Below are positions 26,540 to 34,937 of a DNA stretch of 64,000 bases, piece after piece. This DNA comes from JANXUC01 sp964619065 (GTDB lineage Bacteria > Acidobacteriota > Terriglobia > Terriglobales > Acidobacteriaceae). Both the position numbers and the translations under genes were made by a program. Where the stretch lies: positions 8,871 to 72,870 of the forward strand of contig CAZUCC010000018.1 of the NCBI GenBank assembly GCA_964619065.1, written 5' to 3'. Below the pieces are notes generated by a model. The model made no database searches. It saw only the letters and a list, made by a program, of their open reading frames with translations, and had not been told where the DNA came from. Each line of letters starts with the position of its first letter. Position 1 is the first letter of the stretch.

Positions 26540-28582
26540 TTAGCCTGCTCCCGCCAGCTCTTCCATTTCGCTTTCTTCGATGACCTTCACGCCTAGTTCT
26601 TTCGCCTTATCCAATTTCGATCCGGCTTCGTCGCCAGCCACAACGTAATCTGTTTTCTTGCTGACCGACCCCGCAACTTTTCCGCCTGCATCCTCTATGA
26701 GTTTCTTGGCTTCGTCGCGTGTGTGGCGGGCCAGAGTGCCGGTAAGCACAAAAGTTTTCCCCGCGAGTTTCGTGCCACGTTCCTTTTTCTTGCCTGTGAA
26801 AGCCAGCCCCGCCTTGCGCAGGCGTTCTACCAATTCCCGATTCTTCGCTTCCTCAAAGAACTCGACAATGCTCTTCCCAATGCGTGGTCCAACTTCATTC
26901 ACTTCCTGCAATTGCTCGATGCTTGCCTTCATGATCTCGTCCATGGAGCCGAAATGCTCGGCCAAAAACTCCGCCGTGCGCTCCCCCACAAATCGGATTC
27001 CGAGCCCGTAAATCACCCGCTCCAGCGGCAGCTTCTTCGACCCCTCGATTTCATCCAGAATATTTTGCGCGGATTTCTCGCCCATGCGTTCGAGGGTGAG
27101 CAGCTTTTCTTTGGTAAGGGAATAGATATCGGCAACACTGTTCACCAAGCCGCGCTCGGTGAGCTGGGTCACCAGCACGTCGCCCATGCCATCGATATTC
27201 ATCACATTCCGCGACGCAAAATGCAGGATGCTTTCCCGCAATTTGGCGGGACAGTTGACATTGACGCAACGATGATCGGCTTCTCCTTCCGTACGAACAA
27301 CGTGCCCTCCGCATTCCGGGCACGTCTTCGGCATATGGAACTTTTGAGTTCCCCGCGGGTGCTGCTTGTCATCGATCACCCGCGTGACTTTCGGAATGAC
27401 ATCGCCGCCGCGTTCGACTTCCACCCAGTCGCCGATCTTCACGCCGAGTCCTTCAATGAAATCCATGTTGTGCAGCGTGGCGCGGCTCACCGTTGTGCCA
27501 CCAATCGCAACGGGCTTCAGCATGGCCGTGGGTGTCAGCTTTCCCGTTCGCCCCACGGTGACGAGAACGCTCTCGATCTGCGTAACCCCGCCGCGCGCCG
27601 CGAACTTATACGCAATGGCCCAGCGCGGAGCCTTGCCCGTGAATCCCAGCTCATTCTGCAGCGCGATGCGGTCCACCTTGATCACGATTCCGTCAATCTC
27701 GTAGGGCAGGCTGTCACGCTTTTCTTCCCACTGCTGGATGAATAGCAAAACCTCATCCAGGTTCTTCACCATCTTGTGATTCGGATTTACTTTGAAGCCA
27801 GCAGCCTGTAATGCAGCCAACGCTTTTGAATGACGATCGAAATAAGTGCGGCCATCTTTGAGCAGTTGATAGGAAAAATAATCCAACCGCCGCTGTGCTG
27901 TTACGGCAGAATCCAGTTGACGCACCGTTCCGGCAGCAACATTGCGAGGGTTCGCAAATATTGGGAGGCCTTGGCGTTCGCGATCCTCGTTCATCTTGCG
28001 GAACGCCGCCAGCGGCATCAGCAGCTCACCTCGCACCTCGAAACTCGCAGGCAGGCCGGCCTTCTTGATCGACGCAGCTTCGATGGCCAAGGGTACGGAA
28101 CGCACGGTTCGCACGTTCAACGTCACATCTTCGCCAATGGATCCATCCCCCCGCGTGATGCCCCGTTGCAGCGCGCCGTCTTCGTAACGCAGCGCAAGAG
28201 ACATGCCATCGAGCTTGAGTTCGCACACGTACTCCACGTCGCTGCGCCCGCTGAGTTCGTGCACACGGCGCTCCCAGTCGCGCAATTCCTCTTCGTTGTA
28301 GGCGTTGTCGAGCGACAGCATGGGCGAAGAGTGTGCGACCTTCACAAACCCCTCGCGGGGTGTGCCGCCCACGCGCTGCGTCGGAGAATTGGAGGTGATC
28401 AGCTCCGGGCGCTCCGCTTCGATCTTCTTCAGCTCGTTGAGCAGACGATCGAACTCCGCGTCACTGATCTCGGGATCGTCGAGCACGTAGTAACGGTGCT
28501 CGTGATAGCGAATCTTCTCCCGCAACGCCTCGATGTCTTTTTCTTCGGTGCCTTTCCCGCTGCTTGGTTTCCGCTGAGCCAT
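26540..28582 (-). CDS. ligA: NAD+-dependent DNA ligase
   Basis: 680 residues, the normal LigA length. The adenylation domain has the active-site lysine K123 in CELKLDGMSL, and the NAD-binding Ia domain HEHRYYVLDDPEISDAEFD. An OB domain follows, then a four-Cys zinc finger (CPECGG ... CVNVNCP), helix-hairpin-helix motifs and a C-terminal BRCT domain (KLAGKTFVLTGTLARHTRDEA). It seals nicks during replication and repair using NAD+. ATG 28582 fits the family start. Confidence 0.98.
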   Translation of the reverse strand: MAQRKPSSGKGTEEKDIEALREKIRYHEHRYYVLDDPEISDAEFDRLLNELKKIEAERPELITSNSPTQRVGGTPREGFVKVAHSSPMLSLDNAYNEEELRDWERRVHELSGRSDVEYVCELKLDGMSLALRYEDGALQRGITRGDGSIGEDVTLNVRTVRSVPLAIEAASIKKAGLPASFEVRGELLMPLAAFRKMNEDRERQGLPIFANPRNVAAGTVRQLDSAVTAQRRLDYFSYQLLKDGRTYFDRHSKALAALQAAGFKVNPNHKMVKNLDEVLLFIQQWEEKRDSLPYEIDGIVIKVDRIALQNELGFTGKAPRWAIAYKFAARGGVTQIESVLVTVGRTGKLTPTAMLKPVAIGGTTVSRATLHNMDFIEGLGVKIGDWVEVERGGDVIPKVTRVIDDKQHPRGTQKFHMPKTCPECGGHVVRTEGEADHRCVNVNCPAKLRESILHFASRNVMNIDGMGDVLVTQLTERGLVNSVADIYSLTKEKLLTLERMGEKSAQNILDEIEGSKKLPLERVIYGLGIRFVGERTAEFLAEHFGSMDEIMKASIEQLQEVNEVGPRIGKSIVEFFEEAKNRELVERLRKAGLAFTGKKKERGTKLAGKTFVLTGTLARHTRDEAKKLIEDAGGKVAGSVSKKTDYVVAGDEAGSKLDKAKELGVKVIEESEMEELAGAG

Positions 28583-28890
28583 CGTCCAAGAATTATAGGA
28601 CGTCCGAACTTATGTGGGGACAGCCCCGACGCGGGCTGAGCGCAACGGCATGACCATCTGGAAGGAAAATCGACTGGCGCGGCCTGTCACACTCCGGAAC
28701 CAGACGAATGGCCGGGGTGCCACGTCGACAGGATCAACCGGAGTAACCGTCTCAATTTTTGCGTTGTCATCCTGAGCGCAGCGAAGGACCCCTATACCCG
28801 TTCAGAGTGCTCATGAGAAGCTTGCGAAATCATTTTTTGCTGCAAGATCCTAGAGGTCCTTCGCTGCGCTCAGGATGACAGCACTAATGT
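28583..28890. other. Intergenic region with repeat element
   Basis: 308 bp between the 5' end of ligA and the 3' end of the TPR gene. The first part has a small GGGGACAGCCCC-type hairpin near 28616-28640. The second part is the perfect inverted repeat at 28765-28880. No gene is visible. The ligA promoter should lie here. Confidence 0.5.
28765..28880. repeat. 116-bp element with perfect 26-bp inverted repeats
   Basis: The sequence starting TGTCATCCTGAGCGCAGCGA at 28765-28790 is repeated exactly in inverted orientation at 28855-28880. The 64-bp centre has no coding sequence. The arms belong to a type of dispersed intergenic repeat frequently seen in soil bacterial genomes. No clear target-site duplication is visible at the edges. 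It ends 10 bp from the stop codon of the minus-strand TPR gene and may act as its terminator. Confidence 0.75.
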
Positions 28891-30540
28891 TCAGACCAGA
28901 TCCTCCACTTTCAACTGCACGTCCGCCTTCTTCCACGCATCGTGGAATTGCTTGTCCACAAACTGCGCGTCGTAGTCGCGCTTTTGCGCTTTGAGCGCCG
29001 CGCTCAGGCCAAACAGAGACCGCGGATTGCGCGGGTTCTTTGCCAGATCGTCGCGGAAGACCTGCTCTGCTTCCGCAGCATTGCCATTCATCAGCAATGC
29101 AGCTCCCAGCGATTCCCGTACCGGATACAACCAATCGGGCGGCTCGTTGTAATTCAGCGAGTCTTGCACAGTGACAGCCTCGCGCAGCAGAGCAATTGCG
29201 CCGGGGAAATCTTTTTTGGCCAACGCGATCTTCGCGCCCAGCGCATCCCGGGCAATCGTGAACACGTCTTTGGTCTTGTTGTTCACGGGCATGGCAAAAA
29301 TCTCGTCCGGCGGCGTGCTGGTTTGCTTCTCGCTGACGAATTTGTATTCCGCCTGAGCTTCTGTGAGTTTGCCCTTGCCCGCAAAAGCCATGCCGCGCGC
29401 GAAGTGCCAAACGGCAGTGGTTGTCTTCATACCGGCGTCAGGGGCGGGCATGGCAAGAACCTCATCCCACTTCTGGAATCGTACTCGCACCATGATGGGC
29501 ACGGTCATAAAGCCTTCCAGTGGAGGAACGTCTTTAACTCCTGGAGCTACATGCACTGCCAGCTTGTCAGCAGCCTGCCAGGAATCCGCGTAGCGCCCCT
29601 CCATGGCGGCTGCGGTAGCAATGAAGTGCAGATTGTGGGAGTAGTACATCATCGGATACATGCCTTGAGCGCCGCTGGCTGCGATGTAGGCTTCGTCCAC
29701 CTTGGCCGCGTCCACATTGGTTCTTTCGGCGGCATCGAAGTCGCCCGTGCGGATATACGTGTGCGCGGGCATGTGGACGATGTGTCCCGCTTCTGGCGCC
29801 AGGCTCGCCAGCCGGTTCGCTGACGGCAGAGCGCGCTCGGGAGCATTCGAAGCTTCCACGGCATGGATGTAGTAGTGGTTTGCACCTACCTGGTTGGGAT
29901 CGCGCTTGATCACGGATTCCAGCGTGGCTACGATCTCTTCCGTGCCAACTTCTGGCGTGCCGTCATGGTGCCAGAGTCCCCACGGATGCAGGTTCATTCC
30001 GGATTCTGCAAAGAGGGTTGCCGCGTCGAGATCGTCGGGGTTGTGCTTCATCAGTGCACGCATCGCGTCGCGATATTCCTCGGCGGCTTTTTTCAAGTCC
30101 GCCTTCGGATCGGCGGGGAAGCGCTTCGCCATTGCGGCAATATATTCGCGCTCGTTGGAATTAGCGTTCGCCGCAAGGCTCTGGGCTTTTGCAATGGCCT
30201 CATGTGCCTGCTTAAAGCGATCTTCGCTGGCGGGGTCGTTGTAGTTCGGCCCAATGGCCTCAGCCAGGCCCCAGTACGCCATTGCCAAAGAGGGATCCAG
30301 TTCGGTCGCCCGCTGAAAGGAGCGTGCCGCCTCATCGTGATTAAATGCGTAAATGTAACGTAGCCCCTGATCAAAGAATTGTTGAGCCTCGGCGTTCGTC
30401 GTGCTGACTGGATGGTGCAGATCGCCAATGCCGCTGACAAGCGAAGCAGGCTTAGCGGGTGGGGCTGCATGGTCGGGATGTTGCGCGACGGCCGCTCCAA
30501 ACAGGGAGACTGCAAAAAGAACCGAAAAGAATATTTTCAT
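28891..30540 (-). CDS. Exported TPR-containing protein
   Basis: 549 residues from ATG 30540, which has AGGAGG 6 nt upstream; an upstream in-frame start at 30570 is not needed. A signal peptide (MKIFFSVLFAVSLFGAAVA) is followed by a His/Pro-rich stretch HPDHAAPP. TPR-like helices begin with FFDQGLRYIYAFNHDEAARSFQRATELDPSLAMAYWGLAEAIG. Conserved HYYIHAVEAS and HIVHMPAHTYIRTGD are features of a family of secreted TPR proteins of unknown function in soil bacteria. The His-rich HMPAHTY could bind metal, but this is only a guess. It is a single gene. Confidence 0.82.
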   Translation of the reverse strand: MKIFFSVLFAVSLFGAAVAQHPDHAAPPAKPASLVSGIGDLHHPVSTTNAEAQQFFDQGLRYIYAFNHDEAARSFQRATELDPSLAMAYWGLAEAIGPNYNDPASEDRFKQAHEAIAKAQSLAANANSNEREYIAAMAKRFPADPKADLKKAAEEYRDAMRALMKHNPDDLDAATLFAESGMNLHPWGLWHHDGTPEVGTEEIVATLESVIKRDPNQVGANHYYIHAVEASNAPERALPSANRLASLAPEAGHIVHMPAHTYIRTGDFDAAERTNVDAAKVDEAYIAASGAQGMYPMMYYSHNLHFIATAAAMEGRYADSWQAADKLAVHVAPGVKDVPPLEGFMTVPIMVRVRFQKWDEVLAMPAPDAGMKTTTAVWHFARGMAFAGKGKLTEAQAEYKFVSEKQTSTPPDEIFAMPVNNKTKDVFTIARDALGAKIALAKKDFPGAIALLREAVTVQDSLNYNEPPDWLYPVRESLGAALLMNGNAAEAEQVFRDDLAKNPRNPRSLFGLSAALKAQKRDYDAQFVDKQFHDAWKKADVQLKVEDLV

Positions 30541-30732
30541 GGTGTCCTCCTGGGACGTACACGACAACAACTGCCGCAGCTATCGCTGATCTGAAATTCG
30601 GGGGAAGCGCAGCCGCGCTGACGGTCACAAGTCTTGAACGCCCCGTAGTTTAGTCCTGAGCATTCGCGGGCGCAACAGCGAAAGCAGCCTTCACATAAGA
30701 TAGGCTCGCGATACCATACCAACTACCGACCC

Positions 30733-31698
30733 ATGCGTCGAGCCATACTCTTCTACAACCCGCATTCCGGCCAAAGCCGCGGTATCCATGCGGCCGTTGA
30801 GCAAGCTGCCGCGGTCCTTCGCAAGGCTGGAGTCGAGGCTGCCGTCGTTGCTATACGATCCGCGACTGAAGCCGCCCAGCAAGCTAGGGACGGAGTCGCG
30901 CAAGGTTATGACACGATTTTCGCCGGGGGAGGCGATGGCACCCTCATGGACGTCGCACAGGGGCTTGTCGCCCAGGGGCTTGTCGCCCAGGGATCGAGTT
31001 CAGCCGCGCTGGCCGTGATTCCACTGGGCACCGCCAATGTGCTTGCACATGATCTGGGCATTCCGCGCGACGCCGTCGCTGCCGCGCACGCCGCTCTGCG
31101 AGCTGCTCCGCTGCGCGTAAGCGCCGGCAAGATCGATTGCCGTAGCAGTGAGGGAGCCCCAGTGACACGCTATTTTCTTAGCGTGGCAGGCGTGGGCCAG
31201 GACGGATACCTTTTCCACAAACTAGCATCCAGCCATAAACGAGCCTTCGGCATTGGGGCCTATTTCTTCCAGGCGTTTCATGTATGGCTCACGCATCGTA
31301 TGGAAGAGTTTCCCGTCAAGACGGGGGATGCTGAGCCGCAGAAAGTCACGCAGCTTCTCGCGGTTCGTCTCCACAATTTCGGGGGTATGCTACGCGACCT
31401 TGCGCCCGGTGCATCGCTTGCCCGCCCGGATCTTCGCATCGTGCTTTTCAAGACTTCGAACCGCTGGAGTTATTTGCTCTACGTTCTTCGAGGGCTGCTT
31501 GACGTGCGCTGGTCCGTTCCCGGCGTCGAGCTATCCGACGCCACCCGCATCAGCTGCTCAACGTCCGTCAGCGGGAATCCCGTCTACATCGAAGCCGATG
31601 GAGAACTGCTGGGCCAACTCCCCGCCGAAATCTCCGTGGTTCCGAACGCGTTAACTCTGCTAGTTCCTCCAGATTTTGCATCCCGCCAGCCGGGGTAG
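30733..31698 (+). CDS. Diacylglycerol-kinase-family lipid kinase
   Basis: 321 residues. The catalytic-domain signature is GGGDGT at 65-70, with NPHSG at 9-13 for nucleotide binding and PLGTANVLAHDLGIP. The C-terminal beta-sandwich contains VYIEADGELLGQLPAEISVVP. The family includes DgkB, YegS and sphingosine-kinase-like enzymes that phosphorylate lipid hydroxyls at the inner membrane. A 15-bp tandem duplication adds an extra VAQGL copy just after GGGDGT. The lipid substrate cannot be read from sequence. Confidence 0.9.
   Translation: MRRAILFYNPHSGQSRGIHAAVEQAAAVLRKAGVEAAVVAIRSATEAAQQARDGVAQGYDTIFAGGGDGTLMDVAQGLVAQGLVAQGSSSAALAVIPLGTANVLAHDLGIPRDAVAAAHAALRAAPLRVSAGKIDCRSSEGAPVTRYFLSVAGVGQDGYLFHKLASSHKRAFGIGAYFFQAFHVWLTHRMEEFPVKTGDAEPQKVTQLLAVRLHNFGGMLRDLAPGASLARPDLRIVLFKTSNRWSYLLYVLRGLLDVRWSVPGVELSDATRISCSTSVSGNPVYIEADGELLGQLPAEISVVPNALTLLVPPDFASRQPG
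30961..30990 (+). repeat. 15-bp tandem duplication inside the lipid kinase gene
   Basis: GGGCTTGTCGCCCAG occurs twice head to tail (30961-30975 and 30976-30990), preceded by a partial third copy GTCGCACAG. It keeps the frame and inserts five residues, giving VAQGLVAQGLVAQG. It looks like a recent slippage event. Confidence 0.85.
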
Positions 31699-31848
31699 AA
31701 TCTGTTGTAATTTGCCGGAGGTGACGGGCCTGCAAAATTTTCGAGAGCTATTTCCACACCTTACAATTGTTATTCCGAAGGGTTTTAGCCCCGAGGAATC
31801 TGCTTTCGCCAGCAATTTGATAACAATGTCCCACGAGAGAGTCCATAT

Positions 31849-32877
31849 TTGGAACCCATAACGCATCTTCTCTTCGGCGCGAATATGGGTCGCGCCGGAC
31901 TCAACCGTAAGACCGCCTATGCCACATTAACGCTCACGCTGGCAGCGGAAGCGCCAGATCTTGATGTCATTGGCCGCTTTGGCGGGAGCACCTTCGGCTT
32001 TGCTCACCATCGCGGCTTCACGCATTCGTTTCTTGGAGGCATTCTCGTCGCTGCGGTCGTCGTCGCTTTTGTCTATGGCCTGCATCGGCTGCGTTCGCGC
32101 CGCTCTCCAGACACCCCACCCCCCCGCTGGGGGTTGCTGTTTGGGTTTGCCTACCTTGCTTGCCTCAGCCACATTTTGCTCGACTTTACCAATAACTATG
32201 GTGTTCGCCCGTTCTGGCCGTTTTCGGGACGCTGGTATTCGTGGGACATTGTGTTCATTGTCGAGCCGGTTCTGCTGGTTTTTCTGATCGGTGGACTCGT
32301 CGCGCCTTTCTTTACCTCGCTGATCAATGACGAGATTGGTGTGCGGCGTAAAGGTCCGCCGGGCAAGCTGGCCGCCCGTGTGGCACTTGTTGGAGTCATA
32401 CTGACGTGGGGTCTCCGCGACTATGAGCACCGCCGGGCCGTCGCAGCGCTCGAGTCCCAGCTTTATCAAAGCGAAACTCCGCTCCGCATTTCCGCCTACC
32501 CGTATTGGGGAAATCCCTTTCGTTGGTATGGTGTCGTCGAAACAGCAAAATTTTATGCCACCATGCACGTGGATTCGCTAACTCCGGAGGTCGACCCCGA
32601 AAACAATCTCCGCATCCTCTACAAACCTGAAGAGACGCCCGTCACTGCGGCAGTTCGTCAAACGTATCTTGGACGGGCCTATTTTGGCTGGGCCCAGTAC
32701 CCCGTTACGGAAACGGAGAAGCTTGCCGATTCCCCTGGTGGATACCGTGTCCGTCTGTTTGATCTGCGCTTTGGCTACCCCGAGATCAACGGAAGACGGA
32801 CGCTTTCCGCCGAGGTCGATCTTGACTCCCAGCTCCAGGAAGTTCCGGAAAGCAGCCGTCAGGTTCATCCAAAATAA
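31849..32877 (+). CDS. Membrane-bound metal-dependent hydrolase (YdjM/DUF457 type)
   Basis: 342 residues from TTG 31849 (GAGAG about 8 nt upstream). The N-terminal MEPITHLLFGANMGRAG, then APDLDVIGRFGG and FGFAHHRGFTHSFLGG give the Asp/His motif of the YdjM family, originally noted as LexA-regulated inner-membrane proteins. Membrane helices occur at about 63-82, 105-122 and 140-160 and one near 185. The C-terminal 150 residues are soluble and less conserved. Biochemical activity is not established for the family. It is followed by a small membrane-protein gene 87 bp downstream on the same strand. Confidence 0.85.
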   Translation: MEPITHLLFGANMGRAGLNRKTAYATLTLTLAAEAPDLDVIGRFGGSTFGFAHHRGFTHSFLGGILVAAVVVAFVYGLHRLRSRRSPDTPPPRWGLLFGFAYLACLSHILLDFTNNYGVRPFWPFSGRWYSWDIVFIVEPVLLVFLIGGLVAPFFTSLINDEIGVRRKGPPGKLAARVALVGVILTWGLRDYEHRRAVAALESQLYQSETPLRISAYPYWGNPFRWYGVVETAKFYATMHVDSLTPEVDPENNLRILYKPEETPVTAAVRQTYLGRAYFGWAQYPVTETEKLADSPGGYRVRLFDLRFGYPEINGRRTLSAEVDLDSQLQEVPESSRQVHPK

Positions 32878-32964
32878 GGCTCGAAGCCTCGTCTGCACAA
32901 TTCGCCGCTTGACGCGCACCAGCGACCTTGAAAGAATCCTAGCGTTCCCGCAAAAGAGGTCTGA

Positions 32965-33504
32965 ATGCTGCCCTATATCTTCATCGTGTTGGCCCTTGCC
33001 CTTCGCTTCATTTCCAAGCCGATCGCTTTCACGTCCGTAAGCGCCGCACTTTTATTCTTTGGCGCGCGCGGAGCTCGCAAATATGCCTGGATTCCCTGGG
33101 TGCTTTCTGCAGCGGCCGATGTCGTTCTGACCAAGGTTGTGTATAGCTATCCCGTGACCTGGGATCACCTCGTCACCTGGGTGTGGTATGCCGCCGTGCT
33201 GGGGCTTGGCATGCAATTGCGTGATACGAACAGCCCACTACGTATTGGCGGAGCGTCGCTGTTCTCCTCAATAGTCTTCTTCCTCGTGAGTAACTTTGCC
33301 GTCTGGGCGTCGTGGAGAACCCTATACCCGGCCACGCTGCAGGGCCTCGCCGCTTGCTACGCAGCTGCCATACCGTTCTTCCGCCATACGCTGACGGCCG
33401 ATCTCGTATTTACCGCCGTCTTTTTCAGCATCCCAGTTCTGCTTCACGGAGTGGCGGGAGAACACCTGCTGCCCGTGGAAGAAGGGGCCAGAAAGCGCCG
33501 GTAA
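32965..33504 (+). CDS. Small multi-pass membrane protein (DUF6580-like)
   Basis: 179 residues and about five membrane helices: MLPYIFIVLALALRFI, then FTSVSAALLFFGARG, YAAVLGLGMQL, SIVFFLVSNFAVWASW and VFTAVFFSIPVLLHGV. The short motif FLVSNFAVW and the ECF-S-like architecture fit the DUF6580 putative transport-protein family. The family is thought to resemble substrate-binding membrane components, but no ligand is known. It may be co-transcribed with the preceding gene. The tail ends in a basic RKRR. Confidence 0.8.
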   Translation: MLPYIFIVLALALRFISKPIAFTSVSAALLFFGARGARKYAWIPWVLSAAADVVLTKVVYSYPVTWDHLVTWVWYAAVLGLGMQLRDTNSPLRIGGASLFSSIVFFLVSNFAVWASWRTLYPATLQGLAACYAAAIPFFRHTLTADLVFTAVFFSIPVLLHGVAGEHLLPVEEGARKRR

Positions 33505-33608
33505 CCCTCGGACCCCATAGACCAGACGTGCTCGCGGGTCTGTGCTTTTGTGCCCAAATACCGGCACCCGCCTAGTCCCGATTTATCCGACTAAGAGAAG
33601 GGAAAAAT

Positions 33609-33624
33609 TGTTCCCCGTGGAACA
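33609..33624. other. Candidate parS-like palindrome
   Basis: TGTTCCCCGTGGAACA is an almost perfect 16-bp palindrome. It differs at one position from TGTTCCACGTGGAACA, a parS sequence known from Pseudomonas. It lies between the ends of two convergent genes and extends into a longer AAATTGTTCC/GGAACAATTT stem (33605-33628), so it could equally be a terminator hairpin. No parA or parB is in the window. Confidence 0.35.
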
Positions 33625-33660
33625 ATTTCCAAGAAGCTCAAATGTCTCAATGAGATAGGC

Positions 33661-34305
33661 CTAGCGTGGTGACAAAGCCTCAGGAACCGCTGAAGCCAGC
33701 AGCTCCGCCTTCTTGCGCCCCAGAAACAGCCACAAGCCCACCCCAATCGCTGCTGCGAGCGCAATCCACCAGAAGTGATGGTGGAAGAATGCGCCGCTCC
33801 AGTGCACAAACTGCGGGCCAAATTTGATGGTCAGGATGCCGACAGCCAGGAAACGCACACAACGCCCCGTGAAGATCGCCAACAGAAACTTGCCAATTGG
33901 CATCTCAAAGGCCGCAGCGGCCAGCTCAAAGAGCTTGAAAGGCGTCGGCGGGGGCAGCATAGCGGGGACCATGAGCGCGAGGAATTCGTGCTTGGCGAAA
34001 GACGCCTCGATCCTATGCAGACGTTCGGAAGACATGCGTTTGCGCAACAGGACCGCGCCACCTTTCAGGCCAATCCAGTAAACAACCAAGCTTCCCAGTG
34101 ACGATCCCGCAGAGGCCATCAGAACATACAGCAAGAAGCGCACACGGTCGTTGTACACGTAACTGGCCACGACCACGTCCACTGGCAGCCCGAGGAAGGC
34201 ACTGTCAAGCAGTCCGGCTAGGAATACGCCCCAGATTCCCAGCGGTTTCATCAGCGCCCAGAGAAAGACTGTGTACTTCGCCAGAATGGTTTTGAAGGAT
34301 TTCAA
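33661..34305 (-). CDS. DedA/VTT-domain membrane protein
   Basis: 214 residues with five to six membrane segments. The VTT (SNARE-associated) core includes GIWGVFLAGLLDSAFLGLPVDVVVASYVY, the amphipathic GSSLGSLVVYWIGLKGG and VPAMLPPPTPFKLFELAAAAFEM, where the Pro-rich loop and re-entrant helices are typical. The family has been linked to lipid scrambling/flipping and envelope homeostasis. This one resembles the YqaA subgroup. It converges with the DUF6580-like gene. Confidence 0.87.
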   Translation of the reverse strand: MKSFKTILAKYTVFLWALMKPLGIWGVFLAGLLDSAFLGLPVDVVVASYVYNDRVRFLLYVLMASAGSSLGSLVVYWIGLKGGAVLLRKRMSSERLHRIEASFAKHEFLALMVPAMLPPPTPFKLFELAAAAFEMPIGKFLLAIFTGRCVRFLAVGILTIKFGPQFVHWSGAFFHHHFWWIALAAAIGVGLWLFLGRKKAELLASAVPEALSPR

Positions 34306-34400
34306 GTTGAATCTATAGTTTACGTAAGGGCTGGGGTTCTGTCAGGCAGGTTCAACAATTTCATCAAAATTTCAAGCTCGGAGGTAAACCCCAAAGACCT

Positions 34401-34420
34401 CGCGGACAGGAGTGTCCGCG
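34401..34420 (-). terminator. GC hairpin downstream of mogA
   Basis: CGCGGACA at 34401-34408 pairs exactly with TGTCCGCG at 34413-34420 around a GGAG loop. It lies 22 bp beyond the mogA stop and has no T run. It belongs to the series of gene-end hairpins noted for this window. Confidence 0.5.
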
Positions 34421-34442
34421 CCACACAAGCAGAAGTGTGCTC

Positions 34443-34937
34443 CTAGTGTTCCGTCTTGCCGCGCAGGAGGTTGAGGGCGTGGGGAATCAGTTCGATGATC
34501 GAGGAGAGTGACTCGACCGCGCCTCGCGGGCTGCCCGGAACGTTGACAATCAAGGCAGTGCCGCGAGTTCCGCAGACGGCGCGGCTGAGCACGGCGTAGG
34601 GAGTCTTCTTCACACCTTCAAAGCGCATCACGTCGGCGAGGCCCTCCACCATGCGGTCGCAGACAGCACGAGTGGCTTCCGGAGTTACATCCCGGGCGCT
34701 GAGTCCTGTGCCGCCGGTGCTCACAACCAGCCTCGCCCGGCCCGCCAGCCGGATCAAGGCTTCCTGAATTTCCAGCTGCTCGTCGGGAACCACAGCCGTC
34801 TCCACGACCTGGTAGCAGTTCTGCATGAGCAAGGAAGCCAGCGCTGGCCCGGAGGCGTCCTGACGCATCCCGTGCGAAGTGGAATCGCTCACCGTCAGGA
34901 TTGCCGCCGTCAACAACTCAGCTGTCGAGGAGGACAT
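34443..34937 (-). CDS. mog: Molybdopterin adenylyltransferase (MogA/MoaB type)
   Basis: 164 residues from ATG 34937; the frame can be extended to GTG 34961. The MoCF-biosynthesis fold shows AAILTVSDSTSHG at the N-terminus, the TGGTGLSARDVTPEAT loop that binds molybdopterin, and IVNVPGSPRGAVESL. The enzyme adenylates molybdopterin before MoeA inserts molybdate. The gene overlaps the 3' end of the receiver-PATAN gene by 20 nt, so it is translated as part of the moaC operon. It is closer to MoaB/Mog of Gram-positives and cyanobacteria than to E. coli MogA in length. Confidence 0.9.
   Translation of the reverse strand: MSSSTAELLTAAILTVSDSTSHGMRQDASGPALASLLMQNCYQVVETAVVPDEQLEIQEALIRLAGRARLVVSTGGTGLSARDVTPEATRAVCDRMVEGLADVMRFEGVKKTPYAVLSRAVCGTRGTALIVNVPGSPRGAVESLSSIIELIPHALNLLRGKTEH

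Noticed and set aside
26723..27745. 340-residue plus-strand frame opposite ligA
   Set aside because: Antisense shadow of ligA with no recognisable domain.
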